Assembly (NCBI GenBank): GCA_035650255.1
Contig: DASRIA010000052.1
Coordinates: 1 to 64,000 of the forward strand
From: DASRIA01 sp035650255
GTDB taxonomy: Bacteria; Actinomycetota; Thermoleophilia; Solirubrobacterales; JBBDJG01
Length of the DNA: 64,000 nucleotides
Reading direction: 5' to 3'
The position numbers and the translations under genes are program-made. Positions 22,917-32,200 of the stretch are shown here, piece by piece. The notes beneath the pieces were generated by a model. That model searched no databases, had not been told where the DNA came from, and worked only from the letters and a program-made list of their open reading frames with translations. Numbering within the stretch: the first letter of the stretch is position 1; each line of letters begins with the position of its first letter.

Positions 22917-24110
22917 GTGAGGAGGGTTGCGGTGATCGCGTCGGTCCTGCTCGCCATGGCTTGCGGTGAGGTGCATCAGGCCGCCGCCGCCCCGCGCCTG
23001 CTCGAGACGCTGACGGTGCCCGCGGCCCCATCGACGCCGGTCACGACCAAGACGACGCTCAAGCAGGGGCGGCAGTACACGCTCGAGGTGCGCGGGATCG
23101 TGACGAGTTCGACCACGCGGCCGGACGGCGTGACGATCGGGGAGCGCGAAGACGCCTTCTACTGCTTCGAGGAGCTGAACGAGGCGGCCGTCAGCCCGAC
23201 CAGCTCGTGCACGAAGAACATCCGCTATCTCGGCGCGCTGCGCGCCAGGATCGGCGGGTTCAACGATTTCGTCGAGACCGCGCTCGGCATCCAGGGCCGG
23301 ATCCCGTACCAGCCAAGCCACGCCTACGTGGTCGGCTTCCGGGCGCCGCGCACCGGCGCGCTCAGCTTCGTGTCGAGCAAGCTGATCACGCTCTCGCTGC
23401 AGGGCTCCTTCCAGTTGAAGCTGTACGGCAGCGCCGCGAAGAAAAAGAAGAGGAAGAAGAAGAAGAAGCGGATCACCGGATGTCCCGCAGCACGGGCGAG
23501 CGGCCCGCAGGCGCGCGCGGCATCGGCGTGCCACTGGGAGGTGAGCTTCCACGTCGAGCAGAAGGGCGTTCCCGCCGCGTCGACCCCGGCGCCTGGCACG
23601 GGGTTCGTGGAGACCGAGACGAACGCCGTCGGGAAGATCTTCTTCAATGCCAAGCCCAAGCCCGGGCGATACGCCGCCGGCAGGCCCGCGGCCGTGATCG
23701 TCCACACCGAGACCTACCAGTCGGCCTTCAACCCGTTCTCCTTCCTGGAGGGCGAGGTCAGGACGACCCCGCTCTCGGCGAGGTACCGGTACGGCGGTCG
23801 GGAGGCGGAGGTCCGCATCGCAGGTGTGGTGACGAGCGTCACGGGAGTTGTCTACGGCAAGTCCGGACAGGGGCACAGCACCGCGGCCGGAGACCGCGGC
23901 AGCTTGGCCGCCACCGTCGATTTTCCATTTCACCGCGACGACTTCCTCGACGTGCGTTACGGGTGCAGCGCATGCGAGAAGGAGCCCTCCGGCATCTTCG
24001 GGCTACACCTGCACCGCTTCGACGTCGGGCCGAACAACAAGCTGCGGGTCACGATCGGACCCCCGCGACAGCTCGCGGGCAGCTGTCGCTGCCGCGGCAC
24101 GACGCCCTAG
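22917..24110 (+). CDS. Secreted protein with a polylysine stretch, function unknown
   Basis: The 397-residue protein begins with an export signal (VAVIASVLLAMACGEVHQA), possibly with a lipobox-like LAMAC, then a long beta-rich region. Near residue 175 there is a run of 11 consecutive Lys/Arg, with cysteines in the C-terminal part (GCSACEKEPSG and SCRCRG). No family was recognised. GTG 22917 gives a proper basic signal n-region; GTG 22932 has the better ribosome site but lacks those charges. Conserved domains might be found by profile searches. It converges with another secreted protein 9 bp away. Confidence 0.65.
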   Translation: MRRVAVIASVLLAMACGEVHQAAAAPRLLETLTVPAAPSTPVTTKTTLKQGRQYTLEVRGIVTSSTTRPDGVTIGEREDAFYCFEELNEAAVSPTSSCTKNIRYLGALRARIGGFNDFVETALGIQGRIPYQPSHAYVVGFRAPRTGALSFVSSKLITLSLQGSFQLKLYGSAAKKKKRKKKKKRITGCPAARASGPQARAASACHWEVSFHVEQKGVPAASTPAPGTGFVETETNAVGKIFFNAKPKPGRYAAGRPAAVIVHTETYQSAFNPFSFLEGEVRTTPLSARYRYGGREAEVRIAGVVTSVTGVVYGKSGQGHSTAAGDRGSLAATVDFPFHRDDFLDVRYGCSACEKEPSGIFGLHLHRFDVGPNNKLRVTIGPPRQLAGSCRCRGTTP

Positions 24111-24119
24111 GCAGCGGGC

Positions 24120-25289
24120 TCAGGGCCGCGTGAACGCCGGCGCGGCCGCGCGCCGCAGCTCGCAGGGCTCGAGCTCCGAGCAGCCCGGCTCGTAGGTGCA
24201 CGCCACCGCCGCGCCGCAGGGCTCGATCAGGCGACCCGACGCGAGGTAGACGTATCCGTCGCCGTCGGGCGCGCCGGCGATCACGGGCCGAAAGCCCTCG
24301 CCCGGTCCCGGCAGCGCCGGCAGGGGCGCCTGCTCGCGCGTGCGGTCCAGGAACGAGAACCGTCGCACGAACGCCGCGGTGGTGTCGCCGAAGAACGACG
24401 CGACGTACGCGATGCGGACCTGCTCGTCGAACTGGGGGGCGATCAGCTCGCGGCCCTGGATCTCACCCGAGCCGCCGTAGTCGACCCGCGTGTGAGCGGT
24501 CCGGCCGGTGCTGCGCAGCACGTCCATCCAGACGGTCGACGTCGCCCCGTTCTCGGTGGAGTCCCAGCCGAAGGCGACGCGGCGGGTGGCGATGTCGAGA
24601 CTTGTCGGGCCCGGCTCGGGGAGCCGGCGGCAGCGCCGCGGCTTGCCGGAGCAGTAGAGGTCACGCGCCCGCGGGCCGGCGGGGAGCCGGCGCGTGTCGC
24701 CGCGGCGCCCCTGGGAGGCGAACAGGCTGTTGGGCCGCACGTACAGATAGGCGCGGCGGCCGGCATCGCCGCGGCGGCGCTCATACACCCGCGCGAACGC
24801 CAGGCGGCTCGTCCACACCGTCGGCAGGAACTCGGAGGCCGCGGCGGTGCTGGCGTGGCGGATCTGCACCTCCCGGGACTCCTCGAAGGAGTACATGAAG
24901 AGGTTGCAGCCCTGCCCGCGGCGCCACTCGGGCGTCTGCACGAGGGCGTTGCCGGTGCGAGGGTCGCGCAGCGGCGGGTCGCGGCGGCAGCGTGAGTAGA
25001 CGGCGACCGGGTTGCCGTCGGCGTCCGGTCCCACGTCGACGTCGAACGGCACCGAGCGGGGGTCGACCGGCAGGCGGGAGGTCAGCCCGGCGAAGCGCTG
25101 CACGAGGAAGTAGCGGTTCGCGCCCGCGTCGTAGTCGCTCCACACCAGGCGGCCGTCGAAGGCGGTGACCGGGGTGGGACGGGCCACGATCGCGATCACC
25201 TCGTCGGCGGCGGCGGGAGCAGGAGTGACGCCGAGAATCAGGTGGGTGAGGACGAGCAGGGCGAACGTCGCTGTTGGTGTCCGGCGCAT
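24120..25289 (-). CDS. Secreted protein of unknown function, possibly beta-propeller-like
   Basis: The 389-residue protein has a signal peptide (FALLVLTHLILGVTPAPA, cleaved before about residue 30). It contains recurrent W-S-D-Y/W-T-S/G-W-D motifs (GRLVWSDYDAGANRYFLVQ, PTVWTSRLAFARVYERR, RRVAFGWDSTENG), spaced about 70-90 residues apart. That spacing suggests a repeat fold such as a beta-propeller, but the family was not recognised. Cysteines in the C-terminal 20 residues (TYEPGCSELEPCELRR) may form disulphides. It diverges from the DUF1330 gene over 62 bp. Confidence 0.68.
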   Translation of the reverse strand: MRRTPTATFALLVLTHLILGVTPAPAAADEVIAIVARPTPVTAFDGRLVWSDYDAGANRYFLVQRFAGLTSRLPVDPRSVPFDVDVGPDADGNPVAVYSRCRRDPPLRDPRTGNALVQTPEWRRGQGCNLFMYSFEESREVQIRHASTAAASEFLPTVWTSRLAFARVYERRRGDAGRRAYLYVRPNSLFASQGRRGDTRRLPAGPRARDLYCSGKPRRCRRLPEPGPTSLDIATRRVAFGWDSTENGATSTVWMDVLRSTGRTAHTRVDYGGSGEIQGRELIAPQFDEQVRIAYVASFFGDTTAAFVRRFSFLDRTREQAPLPALPGPGEGFRPVIAGAPDGDGYVYLASGRLIEPCGAAVACTYEPGCSELEPCELRRAAAPAFTRP

Positions 25290-25351
25290 CTTCCGCTCGC
25301 TACAACACGTTTCGCGGGCAATGGATGCTCCCGCCGCATAGGATCAGCCCC

Positions 25352-25816
25352 ATGCAGGGGGGAGACGATCTGCCACTGGGCTCAGCCATCACGCCGAATC
25401 TGGACCAGTTCCAGCAGCTGGCGGCATCGGCGGACACCGGCCCGGTGGTGATGGTCAACCTGCTCAAGTTCCGCAACGGAGACGCACCCGACGGGGTCAC
25501 CGGAGTCGAGGAGTACCGCCGCTACGGCGACGCTGCGCTGGAGATGATCGCGGCCCAGGGCGGGCGCCTGTTGTGGGCGGGCACGGGCGACCAGGTGCTG
25601 ATCGGAGACGCCGAGCAGGACTGGGACGCGGTGCTGCTGGTCGAGTATCCGTCGCGGGCGGCCTTCGTGGAAATGGTGTCGAGCCCCGAGTACCTGGAGG
25701 CGCACGCGTACCGCGAGCGCGCCCTGGAGCGCACCGTCGTGATCGCCTGCAGCCCGGCGCCGTTTGACAGCCCGGCGCCGTTCGACACACCGGCGCCGTT
25801 CGACACAGACACGTAA
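25352..25816 (+). CDS. DUF1330 family protein with C-terminal PAPFD repeat
   Basis: The 154-residue protein has the small dimeric alpha/beta-barrel pattern of DUF1330: GPVVMVNLLKFRNGDAPDG, EYRRYGDAALEMIAAQGGRL, VLLVEYPSRAAFVEMVSSP, EYLEAHAYRERALERT. No enzymatic role is established for this family. The last 20 residues contain three near-identical PAPFD units from an 18-bp tandem duplication. ATG 25352 follows a purine-rich stretch. Confidence 0.82.
   Translation: MQGGDDLPLGSAITPNLDQFQQLAASADTGPVVMVNLLKFRNGDAPDGVTGVEEYRRYGDAALEMIAAQGGRLLWAGTGDQVLIGDAEQDWDAVLLVEYPSRAAFVEMVSSPEYLEAHAYRERALERTVVIACSPAPFDSPAPFDTPAPFDTDT
25753..25806 (+). repeat. Three in-frame 18-bp tandem repeats encoding PAPFD(S/T)
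   Basis: Units 25753-25770, 25771-25788 and 25789-25806 are nearly identical and differ by few bases. They extend the C-terminus of the DUF1330 protein by six residues each. Perfect units of this length can expand or contract by replication slippage. Confidence 0.9.
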
Positions 25817-25860
25817 CGCCCGACACCCACGCGTGACGCTCACGCCGCGACGCTATCCAG

Positions 25861-26814
25861 GTGGGCGGAAAAGCGAGCGCATACCGCACGGATTCCCGCC
25901 CACCTGCCGTGGGGCAGGTGGTTGCGGAGATCGCGGCGCGCCAGCATGGGGTCGTGACGCGCGCACAGCTGGTGGACCTGGGCTGGGACGGGTCTGCGAT
26001 CCGGCGCCGAGTGACGGCCGGCTACCTGCACGAAGCGCACCGGCATGTGTATGCGGTCGGACAGCCAACGGTCTCCTGGTCGGGCAAGTGCATGGCGGCG
26101 GTGCTGGCGTGCGGTCTCGATGCGGCGCTGAGTCATCGGGCCGCAGCCGATCTCCACGGCCTGCGACGCAGCGCAGTCGTCGAGGTGACGATCCCTCACC
26201 ACCGGGACCCTCCGCCCGCGGTGAAGGCCTATCGCTCCCGCATGACGGACCCGGTCGACTTCACGGAGGTCGACGGCATCCCCGTCACGTCGGTTGCGCG
26301 TACCTTGCTCGATCTCGCGGCCGTCCTCGGCGAGCGACATCTGTCCTATGCGCTGGACCGCGCCGAGCGCCTCCGGCTGTTCGACCTGCGCGCCATCGAG
26401 GACGTTCTCGTCCGGGCTCGCGGCCGGCGCGGCGTCAGGGCTCTGCGCAACGCGATCGCCGGCTGGCAGCCCGCCGACACCTGGAGCGAGCTCGAGCGGC
26501 TCCACGTCGAGCTCGTCACCGCAGCGGGGCTCCAGCGCCCGGAGCTGAACGTCGTCGTGCAAGGCGAACTGCATCAGCACGTCGTCGACGCGCTCTGGCC
26601 CGAGCAAGGACTCGTAGTGCAGCTGGACGGGTTCGCCTATCACCGCACACGCCGAGACCGGGAACGGGACGCCGCCGCCGACGCCGACCTGGAGCTGGCG
26701 GGGTATCGGGTCCTCCGCCTGACCTGGGACGACGTCACGGTTCGTGGCGCACGGACCGTACGTCGCCTGCGCAACGAGCTCACACGGCGCTCGGGACCTG
26801 CGGCGGGCGCGTGA
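25861..26814 (+). CDS. AbiEi-antitoxin-like winged-helix protein with DUF559/Vsr-like nuclease domain
   Basis: The 317-residue protein combines an AbiEi_4-like N-terminal region (VVTRAQLVDLGWDGSAIRRR, VTAGYLHEAHRHVYAVG) with a C-terminal DUF559-type PD-(D/E)xK region (VDALWPEQGLVVQLDGFAYH; later ELAGYRVLRLTWDDV). In the Vsr fold D, ExD-like and K positions are expected; here the visible order is VVDALWP, VQLDGFAYH and LRLTW. AbiEi usually represses an adjacent AbiEii toxin, but no toxin gene is seen here. It may act as a nuclease or solitary regulator. The last 35 bp overlap the convergent acyltransferase gene. Confidence 0.78.
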   Translation: MGGKASAYRTDSRPPAVGQVVAEIAARQHGVVTRAQLVDLGWDGSAIRRRVTAGYLHEAHRHVYAVGQPTVSWSGKCMAAVLACGLDAALSHRAAADLHGLRRSAVVEVTIPHHRDPPPAVKAYRSRMTDPVDFTEVDGIPVTSVARTLLDLAAVLGERHLSYALDRAERLRLFDLRAIEDVLVRARGRRGVRALRNAIAGWQPADTWSELERLHVELVTAAGLQRPELNVVVQGELHQHVVDALWPEQGLVVQLDGFAYHRTRRDRERDAAADADLELAGYRVLRLTWDDVTVRGARTVRRLRNELTRRSGPAAGA

Positions 26815-28204
26815 ACTCCCCCGCCGGCAGTCCCGCGAACGCCTGGAGCTCGGCCAGCGACTGCTCGAGTCCCGCGGTGAGGGCGGAGAGGTCGGGCATC
26901 GCTCCGTGGTCGCCGTTGAGCCCGAACACGACCTCTCCGTCGTAGCTCACGACCGCGAGGCCGACTGCGTGGTCGGCGAAGATCGGGACCAGCGGGATCA
27001 CCCGGCGCAGCGGCGTGCCGAGGGCGTAGAGAGTCTGCTGCGGTCCTGGCACGTTGGTGATCGTGACGTTGAACAGCCGCGGGGTGAACGCCCTCTTTGC
27101 AAGCGCGGAGTGCAGGATCGGAGGCACCAGGCCGGCGATCTCCATCAGCGTCTCGGCGCCGGCTGCGATGCCGCTGCGCTTCAGTTCCGCGGTGGCCGCG
27201 GCTGTCTTGCGATACCGCATGACGGGATCGGGCTCGCTCACGGGCAGCTCGACGAACAGCGAGCTGACCCGGTTGCCGAGCGACATCATCTCGCTGGCGC
27301 GCCGCAGGTTGACCGGCACCATCACACGCAGGCCCTGGTCGGGCAGGGTCTCTCCGCGGGCCTCGAGCAGATGGCGCAGGCCACCGGCCGCGATCGCCAG
27401 CACGACGTCGTTGACGCTGCCGCCCAGCTGGGCCTTGACGGCCTTCAGGTCCGAAAGCGGCACGGCCAGCATCTCCATGCGCCGGTGGCCGCCGATCGGG
27501 ACGTTGAGGGAGGAGGGAGGAGCGGGGACGAGCTCGTCGCGCACGATGAACTCCGCGAGCTGGCCGGCGCGCTGCAGGAGCTCGGACAAGGACTGCGGGT
27601 GGAGCGCGACGTTCACGCCGGCGCGGGCGCCCCGGGCAAGCATTGCCATCCCTGGCAGGTGATGGGATGACGCCTGCGGGGCGCCGGATGCCGGTGTCTC
27701 TCCGCGGGACGGAGTGGGGGAGGAGTCCAGCAGGAGATTCGTGACCGATACGCCGCTCATGCCGTCGACGAGGCAGTGGTGCACCTTCGTGGCGATGCAC
27801 CATGAGCCGCCGGCGAGGCCGTCCACCAGCGTCATCTCCCAGAGCGGGCGGCTGCGGTCGAGGCGGTGGGAATAGAAGTCGGCCAGCCAGTCCAGCAGCT
27901 CGCGCTCACCGCCGGGGGAGGGCAGGGTCGCGTGCCGGACGTGGGCCGCCACGTCGAACCGGGAGTCCTGCTCCCAGCGGGGCCAGCGCAGGCCGCCGGC
28001 GCGCTGGTGGGACAGGCGGCAGCGGAACCGGGGCATGGCGTCGAGCCGGCTTTCGAGCAGGTCGCGGACCTCGGCGACGGCCGGCGAGCCGCCGCCCAGC
28101 CGCGGGTCGAAGATCATCGCCCAGCCGATGTGCATGTGAGAGCACTCGTCGGCCTGTTCCAGTTCCAGATACGCGGCGTCAGCGGGGGTGAGCTGCTCTT
28201 TCAC
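26780..28204 (-). CDS. WS/DGAT-type wax ester synthase/diacylglycerol acyltransferase (1 of 3)
   Basis: The 474-residue protein has the HHxxxDG active site in KVHHCLVDGMSGVSV (His142, His143, Asp147, Gly148). Other conserved blocks are LTPADAAYLELEQ at the start, GLRWPRWEQDSRFDVAAHVR, and PGPQQTLYALGTPLRRVIPL near the C-terminus. Such enzymes transfer acyl groups from acyl-CoA to fatty alcohols or diacylglycerol, making wax esters or triacylglycerol. It is most similar in block layout to the acyltransferase at 42.8-44.2 kb. A GGAGG site precedes GTG 28204. An enoyl-CoA hydratase lies upstream on the same strand. Confidence 0.92.
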   Translation of the reverse strand: MKEQLTPADAAYLELEQADECSHMHIGWAMIFDPRLGGGSPAVAEVRDLLESRLDAMPRFRCRLSHQRAGGLRWPRWEQDSRFDVAAHVRHATLPSPGGERELLDWLADFYSHRLDRSRPLWEMTLVDGLAGGSWCIATKVHHCLVDGMSGVSVTNLLLDSSPTPSRGETPASGAPQASSHHLPGMAMLARGARAGVNVALHPQSLSELLQRAGQLAEFIVRDELVPAPPSSLNVPIGGHRRMEMLAVPLSDLKAVKAQLGGSVNDVVLAIAAGGLRHLLEARGETLPDQGLRVMVPVNLRRASEMMSLGNRVSSLFVELPVSEPDPVMRYRKTAAATAELKRSGIAAGAETLMEIAGLVPPILHSALAKRAFTPRLFNVTITNVPGPQQTLYALGTPLRRVIPLVPIFADHAVGLAVVSYDGEVVFGLNGDHGAMPDLSALTAGLEQSLAELQAFAGLPAGEFTRPPQVPSAV

Positions 28205-28328
28205 GGTGTCCTCCGGTGGGAGTTCATGTGTCCTGATTCGAAGCTACGCCCGGGCCCGCCGCCGACCATCCGCAGCGACTACGGATTCGGGCTCGGGAAA
28301 GCACGCGCTCCGGCGGCGAGCGGGCGGC

Positions 28329-29141
28329 TCACAGCCCATGATGCGGCCACTCGGGAGCGAGATTGCCCTTCTTGAAGGCCCCGGCGCCGATCGTGTGGCT
28401 GTCCTTGCGCATGAACATCGAGATCGTCTGCTCGGCCTCGATCCGCAGGCGCTCCTCCAGCGTCCGGCCGATCCCGCGGATCACGGATTCCTTGTCGGAC
28501 CGGATCGCCCCCTGCGGCAGCCGCGCGATCTCGTGCGCGAGCTCCTGCGCGCGTGCCAGCGCCTGGCCGCGCGGCACCACCTCGTTCACGAGCCCGATCC
28601 GCTCGGCCTCGTGCACGTCGATGCGGCGCCCGGTGATGATCAGCTCCATCGCGCGGGCGAAGCCGACCACCAGCGGAAGCCGCACGGTCATGCCGTCGCC
28701 GCCGACGATGTTCCAGCGCCGCTCGAGCGCGCCGAACTCCGCGTTCTCGGCCGCGATGCGGATGTCGGCCAGCACCGCGGTCTCCAGCCCGGCTGCGAAC
28801 GCGTACCCGTTCACGGCCGCGATCACCGGCTTGAAGATGTCGACGCGGCGTGTGTAGCCGCACTCGCCCGGTGAGTTGTAGATCGACCGCCGGTACTCCT
28901 CGTAATCGGGCGTCTCGGTCATGGCCGCGGCATCCGCCAGGTCCCAGCCCGCGCAGAACGTGGTCTCCCCGGCGCCGGTGATCACCAGCACGAACGCGTC
29001 GTCGTCGTCGCGGAAGCGCTGCCACGCGTGATGCAGCTCGCGGTTCATCGTGCGGTTGACCGCGTTGTGCTGGTCCGGCCGGTTGTAGGTGAGGGTCACG
29101 ACGTGGTCGTCGTGCTCGTAGATCAGGGTCTCGTAGTCCAA
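28329..29141 (-). CDS. Enoyl-CoA hydratase/isomerase family protein
   Basis: The 270-residue protein has crotonase motifs: LTYNRPDQHNAVNRTMNREL, the first oxyanion loop AGETTFCAGWDLADAAAM, the second PVIAAVNGYAFAAGLETAVL, and a Glu-rich loop EFGALERRWNIVGGDGMTVR where a catalytic Glu may lie. TTG 29141 has GGAGG seven bases upstream, which decides the start; the open extension to 29285 lacks homology. It is 124 bp upstream of the acyltransferase gene on the same strand, and a shared lipid role is plausible. The promoter region faces the large PQQ-type gene. Confidence 0.86.
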   Translation of the reverse strand: MDYETLIYEHDDHVVTLTYNRPDQHNAVNRTMNRELHHAWQRFRDDDDAFVLVITGAGETTFCAGWDLADAAAMTETPDYEEYRRSIYNSPGECGYTRRVDIFKPVIAAVNGYAFAAGLETAVLADIRIAAENAEFGALERRWNIVGGDGMTVRLPLVVGFARAMELIITGRRIDVHEAERIGLVNEVVPRGQALARAQELAHEIARLPQGAIRSDKESVIRGIGRTLEERLRIEAEQTISMFMRKDSHTIGAGAFKKGNLAPEWPHHGL

Positions 29142-29257
29142 GGTCGCCTCCTTCGGTAGGAGGGCTGACCCTTTCAGAAAGGAAAGTCGGCGGGGAGCTC
29201 CGTTCTTGCTTATCTTGGAATTCGTGGTTCGGGCGCCCCGCGCCCGGCAGGGGGGAC

Positions 29258-32200
29258 ATGAATTCTTGGTCGACACAGCCGGCACGCCGCTGCGTGCTGA
29301 TCGCCGCGCTCTTCGTGCTGGCGCTGGCAGTGCCCGCTCCGGCAGGAGCCGTGACGCTGCCGAGCGGGTTTCAGGAGACGACGGCCTTCAGCGGCCTCGA
29401 CCAGCCCATGGTCGCGGAGTTCGCGGCCGACGGGCGTGTCTTCGTGGGGGAGAAGAGCGGCCGGGTGAAGGTCTTCGACAGCCTCACCGACAGCACGCCG
29501 ACGGTCTTCGCCGACCTGCGCACGAAGGTCCACGACTACTGGGACCGCGGCCTCGAGGGGATGGTGCTGCACCCGAACTTCCCCGCCCAGCCCTACGTCT
29601 ACGTGTACTACGTGCACGACGCGGCGATCGGCGGCACCGCGCCGCGGTGGGGCGACACGTGCCCCGACCCGCCCGGCGGCACGGGCGACGGCTGCGTCGT
29701 GAGCGGCCGCGTGTCCAGGCTGACGGCGAACGGGAACGTGATGAGCGGCTCCGAGCAGGTGCTGGTCGAGGACTGGTGCATGCAGTACCCGAGCCACGCC
29801 GGAGGAGGCATGGGCTTCGGCGCCGACGGCTACCTGTATGTGACCGGGGGAGACGGCGCAGCCTGGCACTTCAACGACTACGGGCAGGACGGCAACCCGG
29901 TGAACCCGTGCGGGGATCCGCCCGGCGGCGCCGGCACGGCGCTCACCCCGCCGACGGCCGAAGGCGGCCGCCTGCGCTCCCAGGACATGCGCACGACCGG
30001 GGACCCGGCGGGCCTGAACGGGTCGCTGATCCGCATCGACCCGGCCACGGGCCTGGGGGTCTCCGGCAACCCCTTCATCTCCAGCGCGGACCTGAAGGCG
30101 CGGCGCATCATCGCGTACGGCTTTCGCAATCCGTTCCGCATCACGATCCGCCCCGGCACGAGCGAGGCGTGGGTGGGCGACGTCGGCAACGCACGCTGGG
30201 AGGAGATCGACCGCCACGCCAACCCGAACGGGCCCGCCGGCAACTACGGCTGGCCGTGCTACGAGGGGGCAAACCGGTTCGGCAGCTTCGACTCGCTGAA
30301 CCTGAACATCTGCGAGAACCTCTATGCGCAGAGCGGCGCCGTCACGGCTCCGTACTGGGCCTACGACCACAACGCCGCGATCGTCAGCGGTGAGAACTGC
30401 CCGAACTCGGGCAACGCGCTTTCCGGGCTGGCCTTCTATCCGACCAGCGGCGGGTCGTTCCCGGCCGCTTACGCCGGAGCACTGTTCTTCGCCGACAACT
30501 CGCGGAACTGCATCTGGGCGCTGCGCGCCGGAAGCAACGGGCTGCCCGACCCGAACCAGCGGGTCATCTTCGCCGAGGACGCGAGCTACCCCGTGGACCT
30601 GAAGGTCGGCCCGGGCGGCGACATCTACTACGTCGACATCGGCACCGGGGCCATCCGGCGAATCCGCGCCACGACCGCCGCCAACGCGGCTCCGAACGCC
30701 GTCGCAGGGGCGACTCCCACCTATGGCCCCCTGCCGCTCGAGGTCGACTTCGACGCGACGGGCTCCACCGACCCGAACACGTCGGACACGCACACCTATG
30801 CCTGGGACTTCGACGGCAACGGCACAACCGACTCGACGTCGGCCACCCCGACCCACACTTACAACACGGCCGGAACCTTCAACGCCCAGCTCACCGTCCG
30901 TGACCAGGGCGGCCTGACGGACACCGACACGATCGCGATCCAGGCGGGCAACACACCGCCGACCGTGACCATCGACGCGCCGGCGGCCTCGAGCCGCTGG
31001 AAGGTGGGCGACCCGATCGCATTCGCGGGCCACGCCACCGACCCCCAGCAAGGGACGCTGGCCGGAACCGCGCTCACCTGGTCGCTCGTGATGCGGCACT
31101 GCGTGACGCCGAGCTCGTGCCACTCGCACCAGATCGAGGACTACGCGGGGGTCGGGAGCGGGTCGTTCAACGCGCCCGACCACGAGTATCCGTCGCATCT
31201 GGAGCTCACCGTCACTGCAACCGACGCCGGCGGCCTGACGGACACCGAGACGATGCGGCTCGACCCTCAGACCGTCCAGCTGACCCTCGCCTCCGAGCCC
31301 GCGGGCGCCTCGGTGACCTTCAACAGCGAGACCGCCGCCGCGCCCCTGACCCACGAGGTGATCGCACGCTCGCGCAACTCGATCAGCGCCACGACGCCTC
31401 AGACCATCGCGGGTCAGAACCACGTGTTCGAGTCGTGGTCCGACAGCGGCGCCGCGAGCCACGACGTGACCGCGCCGGACGCCGATGCGACGCTCACCGC
31501 GCAGCTGAAGCCCGTCACCACGGTCACCTTTGGGCCGCAGGCGGACGCACGCGTGCAGGAGGCGAACCCGTCCACGAACTACCCGACGGGCTACCTGCGC
31601 ACCGACGGTGGCGCCAACCCGGACGTGGAGACCTATCTGCGCTTCCAGCTCGCGGGGATCGGTGGCCAGGTGGTGAGCGCCAGGCTGCGGTTACAGAACA
31701 CCGACAACGCGACCGTCGACGGGCCTGCGGCGTATGGGACCTCGACGTCGTGGACAGAGCAGGGCATCAACTGGTCGAACCGCCCCGCGCGCACGTCCGG
31801 GCCTCACGACGACAAGGGCGCGATCGCGGCCGGCGCGGTCACCGAGTGGGACGTGACGCCGCTCGTGACCGGTAACGGGGCCGTCGGGATCACGCTCGCC
31901 CAGAACTCGGCCGACGGCGCCAACTTCGCCGCCCGGGAGGATCCGGCGAGCTCGCGGCGACCGCAGCTGATCGTCACGTATGCGCCGGTGGCGGACGCCG
32001 GGCCGCCGGTGGCTCCGACCGGGCTGACCGCGCAGGCCACCGGGCCGACCGAGGCGAGCCTGACCTGGAACGCCGCCACGGACGACATCGGCGTGACCGG
32101 CTACGAGGTCTACCGCGGCGGCGCCCTGATCGCCACCGTTGGCAACGTCACCTCATATGCGGACAGCGGGCTCTCGCCCGCGACGACCTACTCGTACACC

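Noticed and set aside
23440..23475. A Lys/Arg-coding purine run as a frameshift site
   Set aside because: The reading frame on either side is the same and both sides look coding, so no shift is needed.
29210..31462. Long minus-strand frame opposite the first PQQ-type gene
   Set aside because: It is a GC-skew artefact; the plus strand shows signal peptide, conserved dehydrogenase motifs and repeat domains.
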